A DNA stretch of 53,949 bases from CAZISM01 sp964541895 (GCA_964541895.1 CAZISM010000024.1:1-53949), one strand, 5' to 3'; numbered from the stretch's first letter, positions 8,306-18,272 are shown. Notes: generated by a model not told the origin, from the sequence alone. Numbers and translations are program-made.

Positions 8306-10453
8306 TCAGCTCTCCTCGGCGGGATAGGGCAGTGTGATGACAAAGTTGGAAAATTCGTTTTCCCGCGTTTCGACTTTGATCTCACCGCGATGTTCGACGA
8401 CGATGATATCATGGGTAATCGCCAGGCCCAGCCCGGTACCCGAACCGGTGGGTTTTTTTGTAAAGAACGGCATGAAAATTTTTTCCACAATGTTTTCCGG
8501 CATGCCGGTGCCGTTATCGCGGATCGAGATACTGATGCAGCGGCCGTCATCCCGGGTGGTGAGCTCTACGGTGGGGACATAGCCGGCAGCGGCTGTTTTT
8601 GTTTTCTGGTGGACCGCATAAAAGGCATTGTTGAGGATGTTCAAAAACGCCCGGCCGACGTTCTGTGCAACCACCACAATCGGCTGCAGCTGGTCCGACA
8701 GGTTATTTTCTATCCTGACGTTAAATCCCGCGCAGGTGGCTCTCATACCGTGGTAGGCCAATCCCGTGTACTCTTCCAGCAACGCGTTGATGTGCACCGA
8801 TCGTTTTTCAGTCGATTGTCCGCGGGACAGCAGCAGCATATTCTTGACAATGCTGTCGGCCCGCTTGCCGTGCTCGTTGATCTTTCTCAGGTTCAATTCC
8901 AGATCCGAGAAAATTCCGCTGGCCTCGCGAAACAGCTCGTCTGCCGGATTGAATTTTTCCTCTATAACCCCCTTGAGCTCGGAGACCAGGTCGCAGGAAA
9001 GCTCTGAAAAATTGTTGACAAAGTTCAACGGATTCTGAATTTCATGGGCGATGCCGGCAGTGAGCGTACCCAGCGAGGCGAGCTTTTCTTTCACGATCAG
9101 CTGCTCCTGCGTCTCTTTCAGCTTTTGCATGGCCGATTCGATCTGGTACTTTTTCTCCCGTAACTCGGCCGTGCGCTCTTCCACTTTCTGCTCAAGGGTC
9201 TGGTTGATCTCTTCCAGTTGCCGGTAATATTTTTCCTTCTCAGCCACCGCGTCAGAGATCGAGGCAATCATCTTGTTGAAAATGTCGCCCATCATCCTGG
9301 TTTCGGCGATACCGGTGACCGGGGCGCGGATGCCGGCGACATCGGTGCCCCTGATTTGATTCATCGAACTCACCAGCCCCCGGATCGGCGTGGTGATGCT
9401 TTTGGCGAGGATGTAGGCGAACAGGCCGACCGCCATGAGCAACAGCCCGCCGATGACGGCAAACCGGTAAATGCTGTTGCGGAGCGCCTGCTTCAATTCC
9501 GACCGGCTCTGAAACACGACAATGGTCCAGGGCAGCTCCTGCAGCATGCGTGTGGAGACGACGTAGGCGGAGCCCTCCCTGTCGTACACAGTGGTCTCTG
9601 TGATATTCGCCGTCAAAACCGGCTGCCAGATCTTTTTGTCATCCGCTGCGGTGTAGAGATTGTTTTTAAAGCGTTCGATGGAATGCACCAGTCCTTCGTT
9701 GAGCGTCCCCTCGGACCGGGTGAGCACCATACCATTCTGGCGATGGACGAGCAGGACTCGTCCCGATTCACCGATCTTGAGCTTTTCGACTTCATGGAAT
9801 ATCCCATCCAGCAATATATCCAGGCCGACCATGCCGACAAATCGATCCTTCGTGTCATATATGCCGAGCGCCACCGAAAACATCCACTGCTTCATAAAAG
9901 ATTCATCAAAGTAGGGGTGGGTGATTTCCAGGTTTTTGCTCCGCTTGGCAATGTGATACCAGACCTCCCTGGAATTGCTCTGATAGGCGGGATCGTGCCA
10001 GACCTCGGCGCGGGAGTTTTCGGGTAATCCATAACCAGGCTTGTACAGATCAGCGTAATTCTTGTGCACCGTGTAGACGAATCCGTCCTGCTTGAAATAC
10101 TTTTGCGCCAATGCTTTTTCAAAGGCGAAATAGCAGTTGTATTCATTCGGTTCAAAACTGATGTTGGTTGCCATCACCTGCTTGAGATAAGCCAGCGCCG
10201 CGTCCGGATGCGCCTGATCAAGTATGGTGATGTAATCCTTGAGCCGGAGCAGGTTTCGCCGCGCATGGGAAATTTGATAATCGATGTTGCGCGCCTGCTC
10301 GTAGGTGAGGGTGGCAAACTCTTTATTGATGGCCTGATCCTGCAGCCTGGTATATTCAATGGCGAAAATGACGATAAAGGCCGACAGAGAAGCAATAGCG
10401 AGCAGAAGGGAGGTGAAATAAATAAAGCGGATGGTTAATTTTTCGGCGAACAT
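8306..10453 (-). CDS. Cache-domain sensor histidine kinase
   Basis: Two-component sensor of 715 residues. It has a first transmembrane helix (about 9-31) and a large periplasmic double-Cache-like region (about 40-330, with YFDESFMKQWMFSVALGIYD and FVGMVGLDILLDGI). A second helix (about 342-365) is followed by a HAMP linker and a coiled coil (about 415-460). The dimerisation box holds the phospho-acceptor His in LTAGIAHEIQNPLNF, and the ATPase domain has NILNNAFYAV (N box), DNGTGMP (G1) and GTGLGLAI (G2). All catalytic boxes look intact. No response regulator lies nearby, so its target is unknown. The ATG at 10453 is preceded by GGAGAG. It sits beside the polysaccharide locus and might sense a glycan-derived small molecule (inference). 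Confidence 0.92.
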   Translation of the reverse strand: MFAEKLTIRFIYFTSLLLAIASLSAFIVIFAIEYTRLQDQAINKEFATLTYEQARNIDYQISHARRNLLRLKDYITILDQAHPDAALAYLKQVMATNISFEPNEYNCYFAFEKALAQKYFKQDGFVYTVHKNYADLYKPGYGLPENSRAEVWHDPAYQSNSREVWYHIAKRSKNLEITHPYFDESFMKQWMFSVALGIYDTKDRFVGMVGLDILLDGIFHEVEKLKIGESGRVLLVHRQNGMVLTRSEGTLNEGLVHSIERFKNNLYTAADDKKIWQPVLTANITETTVYDREGSAYVVSTRMLQELPWTIVVFQSRSELKQALRNSIYRFAVIGGLLLMAVGLFAYILAKSITTPIRGLVSSMNQIRGTDVAGIRAPVTGIAETRMMGDIFNKMIASISDAVAEKEKYYRQLEEINQTLEQKVEERTAELREKKYQIESAMQKLKETQEQLIVKEKLASLGTLTAGIAHEIQNPLNFVNNFSELSCDLVSELKGVIEEKFNPADELFREASGIFSDLELNLRKINEHGKRADSIVKNMLLLSRGQSTEKRSVHINALLEEYTGLAYHGMRATCAGFNVRIENNLSDQLQPIVVVAQNVGRAFLNILNNAFYAVHQKTKTAAAGYVPTVELTTRDDGRCISISIRDNGTGMPENIVEKIFMPFFTKKPTGSGTGLGLAITHDIIVVEHRGEIKVETRENEFSNFVITLPYPAEES

Positions 10454-10535
10454 TCATGACTCTCCATAGCAGTAACGGATAAAGCCTGTGCGAGGGATTG
10501 AGCCGTCCAGAGATGCTTCGCGCTGCCAAATATGT

Positions 10536-10566
10536 TAAAAGTAGCCAATTGTGGCTTTATTTGCAA
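10536..10566 (-). promoter_or_regulatory. FCB-type promoter of the histidine kinase
   Basis: The minus strand reads TTG-N20-TACTTTTA. The spacer ends AATTGGC, as at the promoter at 6236. The -7 box ends about 80 bases before the ATG at 10453. Confidence 0.6.
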
Positions 10567-11222
10567 GAGATATTGCTGCAGAAAGTGCCGTTGCATAGAA
10601 TTGTCGAAAAGATAAGGGCTTTGGCGCGTCGTCCTGGCATCGCACCGTTACTTTTTTCCCAGCGCCAGTCCGAGGTGGTCTGGTTGGAGCGGTGATGCAG
10701 GATTACGTCAGCACGTCCATCGCTGTGCCTGCAATCGGTGCCAGTCTGCTCTTTCTGAGCAGGAGCGGATAAAGCTTGGCGCAGCCTTTGTCAAAGTCGC
10801 CCTATACCAGTGGCCATGAATGGATCGGACATCAGCCTCTTCCAGCAAACGCAGGTTGATCGGGATGAGCGAAGCAAAGACGACCTGGGAGAGCGTTATG
10901 GCAGATACATGAAAACTAGCGGCTAAGCGGATTCGCCAAATCTGGCGCATGGTTCCATGTATCATAGAAGCGGGCTTATCAGGTAATAATTAATTTGCAT
11001 AAAATACATATATTTTTTACATTAAATTGTAAGTTTACTATCTCTAATCAATCCAATGTCCCTGTTACAAAAAGTGCCTAAAGACGAAATGTACATCCAT
11101 CGATACAAAAAAATTATTCCACCGGTTAACACCATCCTCCGCAAGGTTAACTCTGGAGCCTGAATTGCCCAATTGGATTTCGGTAACTTGTGAACATACT
11201 GCAATATTTATGTAAAAAGTGC

Positions 11223-11253
11223 TTGCTTTTTGATGTGTGAATTACTACAATTG
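11223..11253 (+). promoter_or_regulatory. candidate FCB-type promoter of the lyase-like gene
   Basis: The plus strand reads TTG-N20-TACAATTG, inside an AT-rich block about 120 bases before the ATG at 11373. A second, weaker candidate with the same 20-base spacer is TTG at 11296 with TAATTAAT at 11319, which would give a leader of about 45 bases. Confidence 0.4.
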
Positions 11254-11372
11254 ATTAGACAAATCAAAGTGCACTGCCTTCATTTGATCATTTTCTTGCA
11301 AAAGTACTCCGCATATTATAATTAATTCATCCATTTGCAAACATTGCCCAAGTATTTCGATCCGAAAAAATC

Positions 11373-13151
11373 ATGAAAAAGCCAAGCCGTGAAGAATTTC
11401 TTAAGGTGAGCACCATCGCGCTGGCCTCTGTTTTTGTCCCCCAAAGTCCGCTGGCAAGACCGGATGTGCCTGAAATGGAAATCGATCAAGATTTTATGAC
11501 TCGGTTGGTAATGGGCAATGACCGATCTGTAGAAAAGTTGCTTGGGCTCACCGGCGGAGTACGGCGCATGCCGTATTATCGTTATCTGAGTGGATCGGTA
11601 GCCAATCTCTCTGCTGCCTATTGCCACCCCAAATCCACCTTTTCCAAATCCCCGCAGATCTTGCCCGTTCTTGAAGAGGCCATAAAAAAACTGACCGCGC
11701 TGCAATATGTTGACGGGACGCTCGACTCCGGCGGTAATCGCCATTCAGCGCCCGATACGGCCTTTCTGCTCGAGTCGCTCTGTTCGGCAGCCACTATTCT
11801 GAAGGAACATAATTTCGAAGAGTTGGCCGGCGTCAAAAAGCAACTCGATCGGTTTCTGCTCAAGGCAGGCGAAGGCCTCAGAACCGGCGGCGTGCATACG
11901 CCGAATCACCGCTGGGTCGTATGCGCGATGCTGGCCAAACTGTATGCGCTCTATAAAGACCAGAGATATCTCGATCGAATCGAGCAGTGGCTGGCGGAGG
12001 GCGTGTATATCGATGCGGATGGCCAGTATCCGGAACGCAGCAGAAACTATGCGGTCGTGGAAAATAATTCACTGATCACACTCGGGCATCTGCTGCAGCG
12101 GCCGGACCTCCTGGAGATCGCCAGGAAAAATCTGCAGGCCACCTACTATTACATGGAGGACGATGGCGAGTTGGTCAGCCTGGATTCAAGGCGGCAGGAT
12201 CAGTATAAATCCATTTCCATCATCTCGCTCTATCTCGCTTATCGATACATGGCCATTCACGAACAGGACCGCTTCTTGGCCGCTGTCGCACACTATATTG
12301 AAGGATTGGCCAACTTTGAAGATACGGTGCTTTCGCGAGCACTGCCGTTGTTTATGGAACGACCGGCGCTGGGTCAAAAACTTCCAGACGTGATATCGCT
12401 GCCGGACTCGTACAACAAGTATTATGCAATTTCGTCATTGGTCAGGATAAAAAAGGGCAACGTGTCGGCCTCCATTTACGGTGGCAATGACAAACCGATG
12501 ATTATCGCTTCCGGCAGATCGTGCATCCCCACCTTTTTTACTTTGCGCAAGGGCAGTGCGGTGCTCGAGTACGCTCGGATATCGACATCGTTCTTCAGCA
12601 TGGGCTATTTTCGCAGCGACGGGCTGGTCAAAAAGGGGGATACGTATATACTGTCTGAACAGAAAAAAGCGTACTATTATCATCCGCTTCCTGCCAATAA
12701 GCGCAAGAAGGATGGTGATTACCAGCTCAGCCAATCCCTGGATGGACGATTCTGGAGCAAAATGGACTTTGGCTCCAGACCGACCTCTACCCTGACGCTC
12801 GATGCCGTCGTTACCATAAAAGATCTTCCTGATGCCTTTCAAATCGAAATGGACTTGGCCGGTGCAGACCAGGTCGAGGTGATTTTAGATCTGTGTTTCA
12901 GAGCCGGAGGTCGGCTCGAAGGCGCGGTCCAGGGGGAGGATAAAGACGATTATTTTTTAAAAGAGGGATATGCCGTATACACGTTCGGCAATGACTCGAT
13001 CAAGGTGGGCCCCGGCAAAGCTGAGACGATGAATGTGAGGGGGTTGGACGGGGAGGAGTATTCGACGCATTTTGGCACGATCAAAGGCAAAGGCCTGCAC
13101 CTCTACGTAACAGGCTTGGTCCCGTTCAAACATGTAATCACCATTAGCTAA
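11373..13151 (+). CDS. secreted toroid-fold polysaccharide-lyase-like protein
   Basis: A 592-residue protein that I place by fold type only. About residues 70-320 are rich in paired helices of (alpha/alpha)6-toroid kind, with GGVHTPNHRWVVCAM and DGQYPERSRNYAVVENNSL. From about 340 on it looks like an all-beta region. This two-part build and the N-H-R-W and R-N-Y clusters resemble heparinase II/III-like and related polysaccharide lyases. The N-terminus (KKPSREEFLKVSTIALAS) looks like a Tat signal in which the second arginine of S-R-R-x-F-L-K is Glu; cleavage may fall after LARP. The frame is open only from the ATG at 11373. Together with the TonB receptor and the beta-helix protein downstream it forms the plus-strand arm of the pectin locus. 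The substrate is uncertain. Confidence 0.6.
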   Translation: MKKPSREEFLKVSTIALASVFVPQSPLARPDVPEMEIDQDFMTRLVMGNDRSVEKLLGLTGGVRRMPYYRYLSGSVANLSAAYCHPKSTFSKSPQILPVLEEAIKKLTALQYVDGTLDSGGNRHSAPDTAFLLESLCSAATILKEHNFEELAGVKKQLDRFLLKAGEGLRTGGVHTPNHRWVVCAMLAKLYALYKDQRYLDRIEQWLAEGVYIDADGQYPERSRNYAVVENNSLITLGHLLQRPDLLEIARKNLQATYYYMEDDGELVSLDSRRQDQYKSISIISLYLAYRYMAIHEQDRFLAAVAHYIEGLANFEDTVLSRALPLFMERPALGQKLPDVISLPDSYNKYYAISSLVRIKKGNVSASIYGGNDKPMIIASGRSCIPTFFTLRKGSAVLEYARISTSFFSMGYFRSDGLVKKGDTYILSEQKKAYYYHPLPANKRKKDGDYQLSQSLDGRFWSKMDFGSRPTSTLTLDAVVTIKDLPDAFQIEMDLAGADQVEVILDLCFRAGGRLEGAVQGEDKDDYFLKEGYAVYTFGNDSIKVGPGKAETMNVRGLDGEEYSTHFGTIKGKGLHLYVTGLVPFKHVITIS

Positions 13152-13312
13152 GGTCATCACGTGGTGCTGAAGGTTTGGCGAGGTGCTTTGAGCTGTAGAC
13201 CGTAAAACTAAATCTAATCCTGCATCGCAGATTTTTTTAATGCACCACTCTGCGCACTGGCTAGGGAGACAAGTAATCTGGAGAAGAGCTATTCATTTTG
13301 GAGGCCCCGACA

Positions 13313-16282
13313 ATGCATCGCACAAGACTGTTGTTTGCCTTTGTGGTAATTTTATTAGCCTGTGTAAATCTTTTTGCACAAGGCGTCACGATATCCGGTG
13401 TGGTTACCGACAAAGCGTCGGATGAGCCTCTGCCGGGCGCGAACGTTTTTTTAAAGGGAACGAGCCTTGGCACGGCAACGAGTGTTGAGGGCAAATATGC
13501 CATTCCGAGAGTACCGACCGGTACATTTGTTCTTGTAGCGCGCTACATCGGCTATAAAGATGCGGAATTTTCCGTCAAGATTACGGCGGGACAGAGCCTG
13601 GTTCATAATTTCAAGATGGAGCATGTGGGCATCGAAGGCGGCACCGTCGAGGTCACCGCGCAAGCCGAAGGGCAGATGGCCGCCATCAACCAGCAGATTT
13701 CATCGCGAACCATTGCCAACGTCGTAGCGGCCGACCGCATCCAGGACGTTCCGGATGTGAATGCCGCTGAATCCGTATCGCGCCTGCCGGGCATTTCACT
13801 GGTCCGCAGCGGTGGTGAAGGACAAAAGGTTACCATTCGCGGGTTGTCGCCCAAATACAACGTCATGATGGTCAACGGCGTGCGTATGCAATCGACCGAC
13901 CGCGACGATCGCAGCGTGGACTTGAACATGATCACGCCCAATGTGCTGTCCGGCATTGAAGTCGTAAAAGCGTTGACCGCGGACATGGATGCCGATGCCG
14001 TCGGTGGAACGGTCAATCTGAAAATCGGCAAAGCCGAAAAGGGCTTGCACAGCAAATTTTCGCTCCAGGATGGCTATGGCTCCATGGGAAAAACCTTTGG
14101 CAACAGCCGCATGACGGGCATGGTATCCAATCGCTTCTTCAATGACAAATTGGGCGTACAGCTGTCAGGATATCTGGATAGTTTTAACAGAAACTCCGAT
14201 GTTCTGAGTGCCGGATGGAATATCAACCGGTCGACCATCACCGAACAGGGCAGCAATCTGCTTCTGTCGGAACTCACAGGAGCCAGCATTACCGATAGAA
14301 TAACCGATCGCAAAAGATCCGGAGGTGGCCTGAATTTTGACTACAAGCTTCCCCACGGTTCGATCGTTTTCAATAATTTCATAAGCAATCTTTCTGAAGA
14401 TCTGCAGGAAGTGAATAATTCTCTCAACACGGATGGCTCCTTTTCCGCCTATGGTCTTTTGGGCAAACTGAGCAATACCGTGTACAATAATGCTCTGCAG
14501 GGCGAATTCGACTTTTCCGGAATCGGTATGGATTTCTCGCTGTCCAATTCTGTTTCCAAGCAGTATCGCCCCGGCGATTTGAGGATGAACGTGAATACGG
14601 AACAGGGCATGACCGGAACCTTGATTCCGCAGGGATTCGCGGCCAGAACGTCTGAGCCGGATGTGTTTTTAAACACTATTTCGGTTACCGACAGACTGCG
14701 CAGCACCAATTTCAATACCCTGCAGCGGGATGTCACCGAATCTGCTCAGGAAGCGGTTGTCAATTTTAAACTGCCGTTCCGTCTGGCCAATTATCTCTCC
14801 GGCAATATCAAGTTTGGCGGCAAATACGTTCACAACAAGCGCGATAACGATGAAACCCAGTGGTTCAATACGCCGGACCGTCAGCACGTCGGTGAATTGT
14901 TCGTCGCGCTGCTGGAGGATTCGTTGTGGAAGGATTTAGGTCTGGCGCCTGAAGATCGGAACCTGGGCATCAGGGCGTTTCTCTTTGAGAACAAAGGCTA
15001 TGATGTAGGTGATTTTCTGGCCGGCAAGGAAGGAATCAACAAGTTCTTTTTCAAACCCAATGTAGATAAAATGAAAAAATTTGAACGGCTGGCCAAATCA
15101 TACACCGTGTTTGAAAAAGGTGTAACCTATCAGGCCTATCCTGAAGAAGAGCAGCCATCCCGTCAGTACGATTATAACTATAGCAGGGGACTGTCGGCCT
15201 TTTATGCCCAGGCGGATTTGAACATAGGCAAATTCGTCACACTGTATCCCGGCATTCGCTACGAAGATTATAAAGTGGATTACCAAGCGTTCTACACCGA
15301 GCGTTACGGACCCAATACGTTTGATTTCAGAAGCTCGCTGCTGGATGTCGATTCCATTAACGTCATCAAAGGGCAGCATTGGTTCCCGCAGATGCATCTG
15401 CGCATAAAGCCTTTCAGCTGGCTCGATATCCGTTTGGCCAGCACCAAAAGCATCATCTATCCGGATTACAGAGCGGTTTCCCCCTACCGCTATCTCAACA
15501 CATTTGCAACGATACCCTCTCTGTTCATAGGCAACCCGTTCCTGAAACCCGCCATTTCGCAAAACTATGATGTCTATGGATCGATTTATAACAACTCTAT
15601 CGGATTGTTCACAGCCGGATTCTTTTATAAAGCCGTGGATGATTTGATCGTTTCCACCAGTTTTAAAACCAGAAATGCGGCGCTCATTCATGACATGATG
15701 AGGCTCACGACGATTCAGGATACCCAGATCGATACCTGGATAAATATCAACAAGCAATCCACGGTCCGCGGCTTTGAACTGGATTGGCAGACCAATTTCT
15801 GGTATCTGCCGTCCTACCTCAAAGGATTGGTTTTCAATATCAATTACACCCATATCAAATCTGAAACGATCTATCCATTTCAGACCGCCATCAAAAAAGG
15901 CACAGGCCCGTTTGCAAAAACCGTGTTCGTGGACTCTTCCAGAACCGGTCGCATGCCCAACCAACCGAACGATATCCTGAACGCGACGCTGGGCTATGAT
16001 ATCGGCGGTTTTTCCGCCCGCCTGTCGTTCGTATATCAGGACAACGTGCTGATCTCGGCCAATCGGACCTGGGCAGAGCTGGACGCTTATACAGACGCTT
16101 CCTATCGCTGGGATTTGACCGCTCAGCAAAAACTGCCGTGGGTTAAAGGACTGCAAGCCTATCTCAATGTCAATAATATCACCAACCAGCCTGATCGAAA
16201 TGTTATCAGCATATTAAAGAAATTGAATTCAGTTGAATACTATGGCATGACCACAGATCTCGGTCTTCGCTACGAATTTTAA
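13313..16282 (+). CDS. large TonB-dependent receptor for oligosaccharides
   Basis: Outer-membrane transporter of 989 residues. A signal peptide (MHRTRLLFAFVVILLACVNL, cut near FAQG) leads into a carboxypeptidase-regulatory-like domain (about 25-110, ISGVVTDKASDEPLPGANV). The plug follows (about 125-245: VVAADRIQDVPDVNAAESV, LPGISLVRSGGEGQKVTIRG, MVNGVRMQSTDRDDRSVDLN, EVVKALTADMDADAVGGTVN), then a very large barrel ending in Phe (TDLGLRYEF). The plug is the Xanthomonas/Caulobacter-type found in carbohydrate-uptake receptors, so an oligosaccharide ligand is likely. There is no SusD partner. The ATG at 13313 has GGAGG eight bases upstream, which decides it over a TTG at 13298. The gene sits between a lyase-like protein and a secreted beta-helix protein on the same strand. 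Confidence 0.93.
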   Translation: MHRTRLLFAFVVILLACVNLFAQGVTISGVVTDKASDEPLPGANVFLKGTSLGTATSVEGKYAIPRVPTGTFVLVARYIGYKDAEFSVKITAGQSLVHNFKMEHVGIEGGTVEVTAQAEGQMAAINQQISSRTIANVVAADRIQDVPDVNAAESVSRLPGISLVRSGGEGQKVTIRGLSPKYNVMMVNGVRMQSTDRDDRSVDLNMITPNVLSGIEVVKALTADMDADAVGGTVNLKIGKAEKGLHSKFSLQDGYGSMGKTFGNSRMTGMVSNRFFNDKLGVQLSGYLDSFNRNSDVLSAGWNINRSTITEQGSNLLLSELTGASITDRITDRKRSGGGLNFDYKLPHGSIVFNNFISNLSEDLQEVNNSLNTDGSFSAYGLLGKLSNTVYNNALQGEFDFSGIGMDFSLSNSVSKQYRPGDLRMNVNTEQGMTGTLIPQGFAARTSEPDVFLNTISVTDRLRSTNFNTLQRDVTESAQEAVVNFKLPFRLANYLSGNIKFGGKYVHNKRDNDETQWFNTPDRQHVGELFVALLEDSLWKDLGLAPEDRNLGIRAFLFENKGYDVGDFLAGKEGINKFFFKPNVDKMKKFERLAKSYTVFEKGVTYQAYPEEEQPSRQYDYNYSRGLSAFYAQADLNIGKFVTLYPGIRYEDYKVDYQAFYTERYGPNTFDFRSSLLDVDSINVIKGQHWFPQMHLRIKPFSWLDIRLASTKSIIYPDYRAVSPYRYLNTFATIPSLFIGNPFLKPAISQNYDVYGSIYNNSIGLFTAGFFYKAVDDLIVSTSFKTRNAALIHDMMRLTTIQDTQIDTWININKQSTVRGFELDWQTNFWYLPSYLKGLVFNINYTHIKSETIYPFQTAIKKGTGPFAKTVFVDSSRTGRMPNQPNDILNATLGYDIGGFSARLSFVYQDNVLISANRTWAELDAYTDASYRWDLTAQQKLPWVKGLQAYLNVNNITNQPDRNVISILKKLNSVEYYGMTTDLGLRYEF

Positions 16283-16379
16283 ATGACAGAGGGCATAAAC
16301 TTTTTTAAAAGGAGGGAAAGCCTGGCAAAAGTGAAATCTTAAATCACGCTGTAATATTTAACAGGTAAAGGAGACTCTT

Positions 16380-18041
16380 ATGAAAAAGCTGTTGCTACTA
16401 GCTGTCTTGCTTGTCGGCTTCGTCGCATCCCTGCAGGCTCAGACGACTCTGGACCCCAACGCATTCGTGAATGACCAGATCAAAAAAGCCGGTGTGTACC
16501 TCGTTGAGGCCGGCAAAGCGTATGCGTTTGACGGCCGACTGGATATACAGTGGGATGTAACGATTCAGGGCCCACAGGTCGATTGGATCATGAAGGCTGC
16601 CAAACCACCGTTGTTGGTTAATACGCCGGCGGCGGACGGTACGGCCAGACAATTTTTTGAGGTGCAGGCCGGCGGCAAACTGACGCTGAAGAACTTTGTC
16701 ATCAGCGGCATTCACAGCAATGGCGCTGTGGTTGGTACCTTTGTCAATAACGTCGCCGGAAGCGGCGTTATAGCCGATAACGTGGCCTTTGTCGATTGGC
16801 AGGATTTCGGCATCTTGAACAACACCAAACAGTGCGAGCTTTCGGTCACCAATTGCGTGTTCCTGAATGGCGTACGATTGAGCTATTCGCCCTGGGGCGG
16901 TTTCCCGATGCGCATGAACGTGGCCGGCAGCACCGTCACGTTCGAGAACAATACGGTGGTTAACTCGGGACGTTTGCTGTGTAACAGCGGACCTTTTTTT
17001 AATGCCAAGATTTATGAAGTGCACAACTCTTTCCTGAATTTTACCAAAGCCGGCGAAGAACAACGCGCATTTGAGTTCATTACGGCCAACAACATTTTCT
17101 ACAACTATGATTTTTGCGGACGCAAGTATACCAACAACACCTATGATTCCTATTTTACGACCTGGAACTATTATGCGGATGGCAGAGGCAAACTCGATTC
17201 GACCTCGCTGTATCTTGGCCAAAACCTGTTCTATCGCAGCCCGGAAATCCTGACCTGGTTTGCCGCGCAAGGCGATACCATTCTTCCGGGCCTGTTGTGG
17301 GAACATGCGGATGTTGATTCCTATGTCGTAAATGACACCAACTATCGCATCGGCACCAACTATTCGGGATTTAACCCTGGTTGGACCGTAGATCCAGGCA
17401 ACTTGGCCAAACAGCTGCAATTTTTGGATGAATACTGGTACCCGGCTCACAGAGGAGCGAACTGGCCGGATTGGCGCGTTGCCTCGGGCGTATCTTGGGA
17501 CGCAGGTACCGGATTGCCGGTTTTAATTTGGCCGCCGACCCTTAACCTGAGTTATTCCAATACCTACCTGCAAAAAGCGGCTACCGACGGACTGCCGGTT
17601 GGCGATTTGAACTGGTGGCCGACTCAAAAAGCTACCTATGTGGCTAACCGTACGGCGATCGTTGCAGCTCTGCGCGATTCCGTAAAAAGCGCCAAAGCGC
17701 TTTATAAACCCGGAAAGCCGACGCCCCTGATTACCCCCTCTGGGACGGCTGTGAAAAATACCAGCACGGGTCATCCGGCCGAGTTCACGCTGGGCCAAAA
17801 CTATCCCAATCCGTTCAACCCGACGACGACCATCAACTATAGCATCAGCCAGACCGGCCAGGTCACGGTTGAACTGTACAACATGATGGGACAGAAAGTC
17901 AATACACTGGTCAATGAAAATCAGACCAGCGGCACCTACCAGCTGACGGTGGATGGAAGAGATCTCCCCTCCGGAGTCTATTTCTATTCGATCCGCACGG
18001 CCGGCCTGAGCAAGACCAAAAAGATGATCCTGATGAAATAA
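16380..18041 (+). CDS. secreted beta-helix protein with T9SS sorting domain
   Basis: Extracellular protein of 553 residues. A signal peptide (MKKLLLLAVLLVGFVASLQA) is followed by a right-handed beta-helix region (about 60-270) with repeated N-rich turns such as GKLTLKNFVISGIHSNGAV, SVTNCVFLNGV and FENNTVVNSG. A linker then leads to a type IX C-terminal domain (about 470-553: FTLGQNYPNPFNPTTTINYS, LPSGVYFYSIRTAG, KKMILMK). The CTD shows export through the type IX system and attachment or release at the cell surface. I see no catalytic cluster that would decide between pectate-lyase-like enzyme and binding protein. GGAG lies just before the ATG at 16380. A strong terminator follows the stop. 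Confidence 0.85.
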   Translation: MKKLLLLAVLLVGFVASLQAQTTLDPNAFVNDQIKKAGVYLVEAGKAYAFDGRLDIQWDVTIQGPQVDWIMKAAKPPLLVNTPAADGTARQFFEVQAGGKLTLKNFVISGIHSNGAVVGTFVNNVAGSGVIADNVAFVDWQDFGILNNTKQCELSVTNCVFLNGVRLSYSPWGGFPMRMNVAGSTVTFENNTVVNSGRLLCNSGPFFNAKIYEVHNSFLNFTKAGEEQRAFEFITANNIFYNYDFCGRKYTNNTYDSYFTTWNYYADGRGKLDSTSLYLGQNLFYRSPEILTWFAAQGDTILPGLLWEHADVDSYVVNDTNYRIGTNYSGFNPGWTVDPGNLAKQLQFLDEYWYPAHRGANWPDWRVASGVSWDAGTGLPVLIWPPTLNLSYSNTYLQKAATDGLPVGDLNWWPTQKATYVANRTAIVAALRDSVKSAKALYKPGKPTPLITPSGTAVKNTSTGHPAEFTLGQNYPNPFNPTTTINYSISQTGQVTVELYNMMGQKVNTLVNENQTSGTYQLTVDGRDLPSGVYFYSIRTAGLSKTKKMILMK

Positions 18042-18065
18042 GTCCGATCATCATGAGCTTTAAAC

Positions 18066-18098
18066 AAAAAAGCCCGAGTGTTCTACTCGGGCTTTTTT
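18066..18098. terminator. bidirectional intrinsic terminator
   Basis: A perfect 8-bp stem (GCCCGAGT/ACTCGGGC) with a 5-base loop is flanked by an A-run on the left and TTTTTT on the right, so it works as an intrinsic terminator in both directions. It separates the convergent arms of the polysaccharide locus. Confidence 0.93.
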
Positions 18099-18272
18099 GT
18101 TGGTTCTGCCTTGTTGTGCATGGGTGGATTCAACCGCCTTGTTCGCAAAGGAACGCAGAGAGAAACTTAGTCACGAGCAGAACATTAATATTTGCACCTT
18201 GGACCCACACAAATCGACATAGCGCCTTTTTGGTAACGTGAGCTGCGCGATCTGGATGAAAAGCCGCTCAGC

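Larger units (their letters stand above)
10454..11372. other. long intergenic region, 919 bases
   Basis: Divergent region between the histidine kinase and the polysaccharide locus. The kinase promoter is at 10536-10566. The right third (about 10980-11372) is strongly AT-rich and carries candidate plus-strand promoters. Frames of 65 codons (10498-10695, plus) and 85 codons (10708-10965, minus) lack ribosome-binding sites. The stretch 10700-10975 reads like decayed coding sequence in places, but I could not identify a parent gene. Confidence 0.5.

Noticed and set aside
10708..10965. Possible decayed gene in the long intergenic region
   Set aside because: Some stretches in broken frames look protein-like, but I could not name a parent family or a consistent frame, so it is only noted as a region.
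13154..13172. CACGTG-centred near-palindrome just after the lyase-like gene
   Set aside because: Outer arms do not pair and do not resemble the 38369 operator; probably chance.
15098..16156. 352-codon minus-strand frame
   Set aside because: Antisense of the TonB receptor barrel. The receptor is intact through to its terminal Phe.
16398..17450. 350-codon minus-strand frame
   Set aside because: Antisense of the T9SS beta-helix gene, no ribosome-binding site.
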